From Amycolatopsis rhizosphaerae (lineage in GTDB: Bacteria > Actinomycetota > Actinomycetes > Mycobacteriales > Pseudonocardiaceae), in assembly GCF_007713715.1 (NCBI RefSeq), contig NZ_VJWX01000012.1, positions 1-36,952 on the forward strand: a stretch of DNA of 36,952 nucleotides, written 5' to 3'. Under the pieces are notes generated by a model. The model ran no database searches and was not told where the DNA came from. It was given only the letters and a program-made list of their open reading frames with translations. Made by a program: the position numbers and the translations under genes. Within the stretch, counting starts at the first letter, position 1. Every line of letters starts with the position of its first letter. Shown piece after piece: positions 21,738 through 28,818 of the stretch.

Positions 21738-22253
21738 ATGGGCCGACCGAGAGGGTTCGACGAAGACGAGGTGGTGCGCACCGCCGCCGCGCTGTTCGCG
21801 GAGCGCGCGTACGACGGGGTGTCCGTGGACGACCTGGTCAGCCACCTGGGCGTCCACCGCAACAGCCTGTACAAGACCTTCGGCAGCAAACGGGGGCTGT
21901 ACCTGCGCGCGCTGCGGCGGCACGTGGACGAAGACGTGCGCCCCCTCGCCGACGCGCTCGCCGAGGCGGGCGGACCGATGCAGGCCTCGCACCTGGTGGC
22001 GGAGGCGGAGCTGGACCTGCTGCTCCTGGCGGCCGTCGAGCGCGCACCCTCGGACACGGAGGTCGCCGCGCTGGTCGGCGAGGCCCTGGAAGTCCTCGAC
22101 CTGGCCCTCGGTGCGGTCCTGCCCGGCTCGGACACCCCCAAGGTGAGCGCGTTCACCGCTGCGCTGCTCGGGTTGCGACTGCGCGCCAGGGCCACCGGCT
22201 CACCCACCGACTCCGATACCACCGCGCTGGCACAGCGGTTCGAAACTCGATGA
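21738..22253 (+). CDS. TetR/AcrR-family regulator
   Basis: A 171-residue, slightly short TetR protein. It opens MGRPRGFDEDEVVRTAAALF and continues with VDDLVSHLGVHRNSLYKTFG (helix-turn-helix about 29-48), a pattern found in AefR/AcrR-type repressors. The C-terminal ligand part is compact. It overlaps its promoter signals closely (start 6 nt after the -10). It is 11 nt ahead of the small protein gene at 22265, with which it forms an operon. Confidence 0.88.
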   Translation: MGRPRGFDEDEVVRTAAALFAERAYDGVSVDDLVSHLGVHRNSLYKTFGSKRGLYLRALRRHVDEDVRPLADALAEAGGPMQASHLVAEAELDLLLLAAVERAPSDTEVAALVGEALEVLDLALGAVLPGSDTPKVSAFTAALLGLRLRARATGSPTDSDTTALAQRFETR

Positions 22254-22264
22254 AGGAGCATCAC

Positions 22265-22621
22265 ATGGCACGGATCGACATCGACGGCGACGACCTGGTC
22301 GTCACCATCGAAGGACTGGACAGACTCTGGGCGCTCAAAAGCCGCCTGACCATCCCGCTGGCCAACGTCCGCGGCGCCACCGCCGACCCCGGCATCACCA
22401 AGGAACCGAAGGGAATCCGCGCCCCCGGTGCCTACCTGCCGGGCGTGATCACCGCGGGCACCTTCCACCTCGACGGCGAACGCGTCTTCTGGGACGTTCA
22501 CGACCCGGCCAAGGCCGTGGTCATCGAACTGGCCGATGAGCGCTACGCCCGCCTGATCGTCGAAGTCGAGGACCCACGCGCCGCGGTCGCACTCGTCGAA
22601 AACGCCAAGCAGCGCCACTGA
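22265..22621 (+). CDS. Small PH-like (bPH-type) protein of unknown function
   Basis: A 118-residue protein beginning MARIDIDGDDLVVTIEGL, with alternating strands (LWALKSRLTIPLANVRGA, KGIRAPGAYLPGVITAGTFH, FWDVHDPAKAVVIELADERY) that fit a bacterial pleckstrin-homology-like fold; this type often appears as 'hypothetical protein' in actinomycetes. GAAGGAG lies 6 nt before ATG 22265; ATG 22250 is a less likely earlier start. Co-transcribed with the tetR gene upstream. Confidence 0.7.
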   Translation: MARIDIDGDDLVVTIEGLDRLWALKSRLTIPLANVRGATADPGITKEPKGIRAPGAYLPGVITAGTFHLDGERVFWDVHDPAKAVVIELADERYARLIVEVEDPRAAVALVENAKQRH

Positions 22622-22649
22622 CCGTCACGTGCGCCGGAGGACGAGATCG

Positions 22650-22668
22650 CGAGAAAAACGTCTTCTCG
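22650..22668. terminator. Hairpin between convergent genes
   Basis: CGAGAA (22650-22655) and TTCTCG (22663-22668) pair around a 7-nt A-rich loop, between the stop of the small gene at 22621 and that of the SARP gene at 22705. Confidence 0.4.
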
Positions 22669-22704
22669 GCGGCCGGTGCAAGAATCTTGTGCCTTCCGGC
22701 CTAC

Positions 22705-25479
22705 TCACCACTCGGAGCGGCCGAGGTGCGCGAGCTTGTCGCCGATCCCGTCGGTGTCCGGCTGCCGGAGTTCCTCAAGGAGGTCCAATGCCAGCCGCCA
22801 TACCCGCGCGGCATCGTCCTTCTCGCCGCACGCGAGGTGGCTGTCGCCGAGCCGGTTCAGCGTCCGGCTCTCGTAGCTCAGGCTGCGGACGCGGCGATAC
22901 CGCTCGATCGCCTGTTCGTACCAGACGATCGCCTCACGGTACTGGCCAAGGTTGTGATAGGCGTAGCCGAGGCTGTCCAGGGTCGTCCCCAGGCGCACGT
23001 CGTCACCTTCGCCTTCCAGGATGGTGATCGCACGTCTACAGTAATTGATCGCCAGATCGTATTTTCCCTGCCTGACATAGGACCACCCGATGTCGTTCAG
23101 CGAAATGGCTTCCCCCCGCGTATCACCGATCTCATGGAAAAGCTCGAGCGCTCGCTCGGCGTGCCGCAGTGCTTCCACGAACCGGCCCTGGCGATCGCAG
23201 GTCGTGTTCATGCCGGAATGCGCGTCCGCCTGGTACCACACCTTGCCGAGTTGCGCGAAAAGCTCCTCCGCGCGCAGCAGGGCTTTGTAGGATTCGGCGG
23301 GCTTCCGCTGCGAGAACAAGACGACGGCGAGTCCCCGGTACGCGAGGGCGCGACCCTCGGTGTCGCCAGTCCTTTCCGCCGCTTCCAGGGCGCGGTACTG
23401 GAGGTCCAGGCCGCCGAGCCAGCGCGCATCGCTGTACCACTGGGCTGAAGCGATCGTGTGCGCCAGTTGCCAGACATGCCGGTCGAAACCGGTGACGGAG
23501 GCCAGCTTGATGATTTCGACAAGGACCGGGTATTCGGAAAAAAACCAGCTTGACACCTCTGCGCGTCCGGCGGGCGGCACGGTCACGCCAGGCACCGGTT
23601 CCGGCAGCACGATCCCGCGCCAATGGTCGCGTATCGCCAGCCTCCCGTGGTGCGCGGTGTGCAGGTAGTGGTCGAACATCCGGTGCGCGGCGGCGACACG
23701 ATCTGGCACGGCGTCCTCATGACGCGCGAGTTCGGCGGCGTAGGCACGGAGCAGGTCGTGAAAACCGTACTGCCCCGGGCGGTGCTCCGTGATCAGCTGG
23801 GCGCGCACCAGTTCGGCCAGCAGCGGGCGGGCTTCCCGTGGCGGGACGCCGAGCAGGCTCGCCGCGGCCGCGATGGTGACGTGGGGGCCCGGGTGGAGGC
23901 CGAGCAGGCGGAACATCTTCGCCGCCTCCGGTCGAAGCACCCGGTAGGACCACGAAAATACGCTACGCACATCCGTCACGGGGTCACCCATGTCGAACCC
24001 GTCGAGTTGGTCCTGTGCCTGCGTCAACTCGTCCGCAAGCACGCTCAGGGGAAAGGTCGGGTTGGCGGCGGCCCGCGCGGCTGCGATCGCCAGTGCGAGC
24101 GGCAGCCGCGCGCACAGCGTCACGATCTTCTCCACCGCAGCGGGTTCGGCGGCCAGCCGAACCGGGTCGATGCGTCCGTCGAGCATCTCGCGAGCCTCCC
24201 CCTCGGACAACAGGCCAAGCGGCAACGGGCAGGCACCGTCCGCGACCAGGCCAGGCATTGGGTTGCGGCTGGTCACCACGGCCAAGCAGCCCTTCGTGCC
24301 GGGCAGCAGCGGGCGCACCTGGTCCGCGTTTCGCGCGTTGTCCAGCACGATCAACATGCGTTTGTCGGCAAGCAGGCTGCGGTACAGGCCGAACCGGGCC
24401 TCGGCGGTGGCCGGAACCTGTTGCGGGGAGATGCTCAGCGCCTCCAGAAAACCGAGGACCGCCTCCTCCGGCGGCACCGCCCTTCCTCCTGGGTGGAAAC
24501 CGCGGAGGTTCATGTAGAGCTGACCATCGGGAAACCGTTCGCGGATCTGGTGGGCCCAGTGCACCGCCAGGGTCGTCTTGCCCACCCCCGCACCGCCGGT
24601 GACGAGGACAGTTCCCTTGGCAGGCGCACCATCGGCGGACACGGACTCGTCGAGCCGCGCCAGCTCGCTGACCCGCCCGGCGAACCGTCCCACGTCGGCG
24701 GGCAACTGGCGCGGCACCAGCATGGCCGGCGGCTGGTCGGCCCCAAGGACGGCCTCCTGGTCTCGCAGCAAGCGCGCCTGCATGTCCCGGAGGAGCTTGC
24801 CGGGCTCGACCCCCTGCTCCTCCACCAGCCGGGCACGAATGCGGGGGTAGATCTCCAGGGCTTCCGCCGTTCGGCCGCATTGGTGCAGCGCGGACATCGA
24901 CTGGGCCTGGAGCCGCTCCCGAAAAGGGTGGTCCGCGGCGACGTGGCGGAGTTCGTCCAGAATCTCGGCGTGCTGCCCGGTGGCGAGCCGGGCGTCGAAG
25001 TACTCCTCAAGGATGTTCAGCCGCCGTTCCTCGAGTTCAGGGCCCTCCTCGGCAAGCAGCGGCCCGGCCGCGCCGCCCAGCGCCGGCCCCCGCCACAGGG
25101 CCAGCGCGTCGTGCAGGCGCTCGGCCGCCGCCCCCGGCCGCCCAGCTTGCCGGTCAGCCCTGGCCCGGTCGACCGCCTCCTCGAAGACGTCGAGATCAAG
25201 CTCGCCCGGGCGGACCTCGATCAGGTAACCGGGGGCACGGCGGACGATCACCGGCTCGCCGATCAGCTTCCGCAGCTGCGAAACGTACATCTGCAGCTGC
25301 CCGCGCACCGTCGCCGGGAGCTCCTCGCCCCACACCGAGGACAGCAGCTCCTCCTCCGACACGACCCGGTTCGCGTTCAGCAGCAAGGCCGCGAGTACGG
25401 CCCGCCGCTTCGGACCGCCCAAACGAACCGGGCCATCCGAACCGGACAATTCAACCGGGCCAAGCAGGCGGTACCGCAA
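22705..25479 (-). CDS. AfsR/SARP-type regulator: wHTH-BTAD-NB-ARC-TPR
   Basis: A 924-residue multidomain regulator. Order: OmpR-like winged helix (about 1-95; RYRLLGPVEL, LGGPKRRAVLAALLLNANRVV), BTAD (about 100-245), NB-ARC ATPase (about 265-560) with Walker A GGAGVGKT at 295-302 and LIVLDNARNADQVR as Walker B region, winged helix (about 600) and TPR repeats (about 700-900; ERALELFHEIGDTRGEAISL). AfsR-type proteins activate secondary-metabolite genes; no biosynthetic cluster is next to it. The start is TTG 25477-25479 with GGAGGG 11 nt upstream. The downstream T7SS locus is divergent, so a shared upstream region may link them, though this is speculative. Confidence 0.92.
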   Translation of the reverse strand: MRYRLLGPVELSGSDGPVRLGGPKRRAVLAALLLNANRVVSEEELLSSVWGEELPATVRGQLQMYVSQLRKLIGEPVIVRRAPGYLIEVRPGELDLDVFEEAVDRARADRQAGRPGAAAERLHDALALWRGPALGGAAGPLLAEEGPELEERRLNILEEYFDARLATGQHAEILDELRHVAADHPFRERLQAQSMSALHQCGRTAEALEIYPRIRARLVEEQGVEPGKLLRDMQARLLRDQEAVLGADQPPAMLVPRQLPADVGRFAGRVSELARLDESVSADGAPAKGTVLVTGGAGVGKTTLAVHWAHQIRERFPDGQLYMNLRGFHPGGRAVPPEEAVLGFLEALSISPQQVPATAEARFGLYRSLLADKRMLIVLDNARNADQVRPLLPGTKGCLAVVTSRNPMPGLVADGACPLPLGLLSEGEAREMLDGRIDPVRLAAEPAAVEKIVTLCARLPLALAIAAARAAANPTFPLSVLADELTQAQDQLDGFDMGDPVTDVRSVFSWSYRVLRPEAAKMFRLLGLHPGPHVTIAAAASLLGVPPREARPLLAELVRAQLITEHRPGQYGFHDLLRAYAAELARHEDAVPDRVAAAHRMFDHYLHTAHHGRLAIRDHWRGIVLPEPVPGVTVPPAGRAEVSSWFFSEYPVLVEIIKLASVTGFDRHVWQLAHTIASAQWYSDARWLGGLDLQYRALEAAERTGDTEGRALAYRGLAVVLFSQRKPAESYKALLRAEELFAQLGKVWYQADAHSGMNTTCDRQGRFVEALRHAERALELFHEIGDTRGEAISLNDIGWSYVRQGKYDLAINYCRRAITILEGEGDDVRLGTTLDSLGYAYHNLGQYREAIVWYEQAIERYRRVRSLSYESRTLNRLGDSHLACGEKDDAARVWRLALDLLEELRQPDTDGIGDKLAHLGRSEW

Positions 25480-25509
25480 CCGAACTCTCTCCCTCCGGAC
25501 GGCGAGCCC

Positions 25510-25515
25510 AGCATA
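25510..25515 (-). promoter_or_regulatory. -10 element TATGCT of the AfsR-type gene
   Basis: Minus-strand TATGCT lies 31 nt before the TTG start, giving a short leader that contains GGAGGG. No good -35 hexamer is visible. Confidence 0.4.
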
Positions 25516-25552
25516 CTTTGGGCAAGTTCCGGCACCTCGGGGCGATCAGAAA

Positions 25553-25568
25553 TGGAACGCACGTTCCA
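25553..25568. promoter_or_regulatory. 16-bp palindrome TGGAACG-CA-CGTTCCA upstream of the SARP gene
   Basis: Perfect 7-bp arms around a 2-nt centre, 38 bp upstream of the SARP -10. The GGAACG/CGTTCC core is the same as in the operator of the tetR gene at 21738. It is a likely regulator-binding site. Confidence 0.5.
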
Positions 25569-26025
25569 GCGCGGTCGATACCGGACCACGATCCCGGTCC
25601 GGCGACCCCACCGCGCCGACGTGTAACAGTGAGCAGTTTGTCAGGCCGACGACGGCCGCAGTTCCAAAAACGGCCACAGTCCCGCGCAAAGCCGCTCCGG
25701 CAATCCCGTAGTCATTCCGTACTTCGCCTCGCGCCGCCGAGGGCGGGACTTTTCCGCGAACCCGCGACGCTCACGGCGAGTCGAGTACGGCGACGTCTGG
25801 ACCAGCGCCTCCCGGCAAAAATCAACCCGGCGTCAAGGAGTTCGATCCAGCAGACATCTCGCCAACGTCTTCCCTCGGCCCGGAAGCGCAAAACCGCAGA
25901 TCAGACGGTCTCACAAAGAATCCGGAGCCGAGAAGTACGGAAACAGTACTGCTTTCACCTCCCGCGATCCCCTTGTACCCTTGGGAAAAATCACCTCTTA
26001 TTTCCTGCCCGGCCAGGACTGCGGT

Positions 26026-26031
26026 TAGAGT
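26026..26031 (+). promoter_or_regulatory. -10 element TAGAGT of the T7SS operon
   Basis: TAGAGT ends 7 nt before GTG 26039, implying leaderless transcription of the whole T7SS operon. The -35 region (TTCCTG, 26002-26007, 18 nt upstream) is weak. Confidence 0.45.
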
Positions 26032-26038
26032 CATGCGA

Positions 26039-26284
26039 GTGTCACGGGAGTTCGATGCTCAGTTACTCGAGTCTGTCGCGGTTCGCCGTAAGCGGATGCG
26101 CGAATCACTGCTTTGGGGGAGACGGCGGCGAGCTCGTGCAACGGGGGACAACCTCAAACGGCTGGCCGTCAGCTTCGTACTAGCGGCGGTAGCGTGCGCA
26201 GGCTGCGTCGGCGCTTCCTATCTGTTCAACGCCGTAGCCAAACAGCAGACGGCTTCCGTGAGCACTTCGGTGGGTAAGCCGTGA
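26039..26284 (+). CDS. Small membrane protein at the head of the T7SS operon
   Basis: An 81-residue protein with a strongly basic N-terminal half (RRKRMRESLLWGRRRRARATG) and one transmembrane helix (about 45-70, LAVSFVLAAVACAGCVGASY). I do not recognise a family; the topology fits a small anchoring subunit, and similar short proteins precede eccD in other actinomycetes, though this is from memory. GTG 26039 is chosen for the -10 spacing; ATG 26033 is the alternative. Its stop overlaps the eccD GTG by 4 bp. Confidence 0.6.
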   Translation: MSREFDAQLLESVAVRRKRMRESLLWGRRRRARATGDNLKRLAVSFVLAAVACAGCVGASYLFNAVAKQQTASVSTSVGKP

Positions 26285-27615
26285 CGACGACCGAGTCCCG
26301 GGGAGCCACAGAAGCGAGTCAACTCACCCGAATCACCCTTGTCGGCCCACGACACCGCATCGATCTGGTCCTGCCCTCACACGAGCGAATCGGGACATTG
26401 CTACCGGAAATGGTCGCCATGGTGGGCCACAAGACCCCCGATGTCCTGCGTGGCTACCAGGTGAGCACGATCGACGGGCGGGTACTCGAACCGGGCACCT
26501 CCCTTCGCGCGGCGCAAGTCGCCGATGGCGCGCTTCTCCGCATCGATCCGCTGACGGAGGCTCCTCCGGCTCCGATCGTGCACGACGTTTCGGACGAGCT
26601 GGCCGACGACCTGGCCAGGCGGCGGGGCCGATGGGCTGAGGGTCCCCGGCAGTGGACCGCGACCCTGACTGTCGCGGGCGCCGCGCTGCTTGCCGCAAGG
26701 CTCGCACTACGGGCACTCGGCCCCACCGCCGCGACCGTGATCGGCCTGGTGATCCTTGCGGCGGGATGTGCCGCGGCGCTGCTCGGCCGGCGCGCTGTGG
26801 GACTCGCGATCCTGCTGGCCGGCGCCGCGATCGGCATGAGCACCGTGCCAGAATGGACGGCTTCCGCAGCCTTGCGCAGCACGTTGTGGACAGCCGGGGC
26901 CGCCATCACGGTACTCGTGTACAGTCTCGCCACCCGGCAGCAACGTGCTGGGCTGTTCGGCGCCGGTACATTGCTCGTCCTGCTCGGGTTGTGGGCGGCC
27001 TTGGTCGCGTTCCGGCTACCCGCCGAACGCGCTGCCGCCGTCGTGGCCGTGTTGTCGGTGGGTGTCCTGGGCATACTCCCCCGAGCGGCAATGATGATTT
27101 CGGGGCTCACCCATCTCGACGATCGCCAAGGCGGCGGCGGAACCGTCGCCCGCACCACCGTCGAGTCGGCTGTGGACTCCGCACACCGGGGGCTCGCACT
27201 GGCCACTGTGGCTACGGCGGTCTCGAGCGCTTTGGCCGGATTGACGCTCGCTCAGGCCGGCAACGGTTGGGCGATCGGCCTGGCCAGCCTGCTCGTGGTC
27301 ACCTTACTGCTGCGGCTGCGGGCATTTCCGCTCGCGGCGGAGGTCATCAGCCTGGTGATGGCCGCCTTGGCGGTGGCCGTCGGCCTGGTCGTCCGGTGGA
27401 TGACGGTCGCACCCACCATGTGGTGGGGTGGCGCGGCCGTCGCAGTCGCGATCGCCCTCGCCGGGCTGGGGGTGCTGGGCTTCGAGCCCGAACAGCACAT
27501 CCGCGCGCAGGCACGTCAGATCGCGGACCGGCTGGAGGCACTGGCTGTCGCCGCGCTCGTGCCGGTCGCCGTCGGCGTGTTCCAGGTTTATGCCCAGCTG
27601 CTGCATACCTTCTGA
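26281..27615 (+). CDS. eccD: EccD-like T7SS membrane channel protein
   Basis: A 444-residue protein with an N-terminal ubiquitin-like (YukD) domain (about 16-95: TRITLVGPRHRIDLVLPSHE, then LLPEMVAMVG, YQVSTIDGRVLEPGTSL) and 11 predicted membrane helices from about 125 to 440. This is the architecture of EccD, the main membrane component of the type VII secretion channel. Start GTG 26281 overlaps the preceding stop. The sequence is shorter than mycobacterial EccD but typical of actinomycete homologues. Followed by the ATPase gene 13 nt downstream. Confidence 0.85.
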   Translation: MTTTESRGATEASQLTRITLVGPRHRIDLVLPSHERIGTLLPEMVAMVGHKTPDVLRGYQVSTIDGRVLEPGTSLRAAQVADGALLRIDPLTEAPPAPIVHDVSDELADDLARRRGRWAEGPRQWTATLTVAGAALLAARLALRALGPTAATVIGLVILAAGCAAALLGRRAVGLAILLAGAAIGMSTVPEWTASAALRSTLWTAGAAITVLVYSLATRQQRAGLFGAGTLLVLLGLWAALVAFRLPAERAAAVVAVLSVGVLGILPRAAMMISGLTHLDDRQGGGGTVARTTVESAVDSAHRGLALATVATAVSSALAGLTLAQAGNGWAIGLASLLVVTLLLRLRAFPLAAEVISLVMAALAVAVGLVVRWMTVAPTMWWGGAAVAVAIALAGLGVLGFEPEQHIRAQARQIADRLEALAVAALVPVAVGVFQVYAQLLHTF

Positions 27616-27628
27616 AACGGGAAGGCCA

Positions 27629-28810
27629 ATGTCCACACCACCCATGTTCGGCCGGGGACACCCCCCACAGCGGCCTCTCGGCCCGCCGCCGGGCCGCGAC
27701 AACCCGCCGCCCGGCGGCGGACGAACTCCAATGCCGGCTCCGCCGCGGACGGCGAACCAGGCCGTTGGGACTCAGCCACCCGGCTCGCTCCGACAGGCAC
27801 CGCCGTCTCGTAGCGCACCACCGCCGTCTCGTAGCGCACCACCGCCGGCTCGTAGCGCACCACCGCCGGCTCCCGCGCGTGGTGTGCAGAAACCGCCCAC
27901 CGCGGCTCTGGTCCCGCCAGTCAAAGATCTCAATCCGAACAACCTGGTGCGCCGAGTCGTCTCGGGTGACTCGTCGATGCGCAGGTTCTGGCGGACCGCG
28001 AGCCGGATGGTGACGAGCAACGCCGCCTCGGGCGAACTGGCCGCGCTCACCGCGGACGTCCAGGTCCCCTTGACCACCGGACAGCGCATTGCCATCGCTT
28101 CGGTACGTGGCGGGGCCGGAAAGTCCGTCGTGGCCGCTTTGCTGGCCTCGGTGTACGCCGCCCGGCGCCGCGACCGGGTAATGGTCGCCGACGCCGACCC
28201 CGAAGGTGGCTCCCTGCTGTGGCGGCTTGGGCTGCTCAAGCATCTACCACTCAGCGCAATCGCGCCGAAACTTCTTTCCGCCGTCGGTAACGACCTCACG
28301 GGTCTTGAGCAACTGCTGCCACGAACACCGTCGGGATTATGGGTACTCCCCGGCGGTGCACCTGGGCAGCCGCAGCTGCCTAGAGACGTCACCCGGGCAC
28401 TCTCGCGACTGTTCGCCGTCTGTGTCACGGACTGCAGCATGGGAATGAGCTCCCCTGCGACAGCAGGGGTGCTCTCCGAAGCGCACACGTTGGTCCTCGT
28501 GGTGCCCGCTACCCCGGACGGTGTGTACGCCACCTGCGGCGCGTTGCAACGAATGGCCGCGAACCAGTCCCCGTCGCTGTCCCGTGTGGTTCTGGTGCTG
28601 AACAAGCTCGGCCCCGATGCCGACTCGGGGCTGCGTTATAACGTCGCGCTGGAGACGCTCGGCCGTTTCGGACTGCCGATGGTGCCTCTGCCCTACGACC
28701 GGCACGTGGCCGCCGGAACCCCGATTTTCCCGTCCCGGATCGGGGAGGAAACCCTTGTCCAAATCACCCGTCTGGCCGGCCGCGCGCTAGCGCCGACCCG
28801 GCCGTCGTAG
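27629..28810 (+). CDS. EspI-like MinD/ParA-type ATPase with a proline-rich N-terminus
   Basis: A 393-residue protein. The first ~95 residues are Pro/Arg/Ser-rich (repeated SRSAPPP), then a linker and a MinD-like ATPase with the deviant Walker A SVRGGAGKS (GGAGKS at 161-166), VMVADADPEGG (switch region) and VTDCSMG (Walker B-like). EspI of mycobacterial ESX-1 has the same proline-rich-plus-ATPase plan and responds to ATP levels; a regulatory role here is inferred. The proline part is encoded by 21-bp tandem repeats. GAAGG precedes ATG 27629 by 4 nt. The eccC gene starts 8 nt later. Confidence 0.75.
   Translation: MSTPPMFGRGHPPQRPLGPPPGRDNPPPGGGRTPMPAPPRTANQAVGTQPPGSLRQAPPSRSAPPPSRSAPPPARSAPPPAPARGVQKPPTAALVPPVKDLNPNNLVRRVVSGDSSMRRFWRTASRMVTSNAASGELAALTADVQVPLTTGQRIAIASVRGGAGKSVVAALLASVYAARRRDRVMVADADPEGGSLLWRLGLLKHLPLSAIAPKLLSAVGNDLTGLEQLLPRTPSGLWVLPGGAPGQPQLPRDVTRALSRLFAVCVTDCSMGMSSPATAGVLSEAHTLVLVVPATPDGVYATCGALQRMAANQSPSLSRVVLVLNKLGPDADSGLRYNVALETLGRFGLPMVPLPYDRHVAAGTPIFPSRIGEETLVQITRLAGRALAPTRPS
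27798..27872 (+). repeat. 21-bp tandem repeat (about 3.6 copies)
   Basis: Units 27798-27818, 27819-27839 and 27840-27860 are identical except for T/G at one place, followed by a 12-nt partial unit. Each encodes APPPSRS or APPPARS in the N-terminal region of the EspI-like ATPase. Copy number is likely to vary between strains. Confidence 0.9.
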
Positions 28811-28818
28811 GAGTTGTC

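Larger units (their letters stand above)
25480..26025. other. Long intergenic region between the SARP gene and the T7SS operon
   Basis: No gene is supported here; open frames are compositionally poor and lack starts with binding sites. It is less G/C-biased than the coding DNA and holds the SARP promoter, a 16-bp palindrome (25553-25568), a small repeat AGTAC-N7-GTACT (25934-25950) and the approach to the promoter at 26026. It probably carries regulatory sites for the divergent SARP and T7SS operons. Confidence 0.5.

Noticed and set aside
25518-26183. 221-codon open frame in the intergenic region before the T7SS operon
   Set aside because: Low-complexity Arg/Ser/Pro translation, no binding site, and it overlaps the better-supported small membrane gene in another frame.
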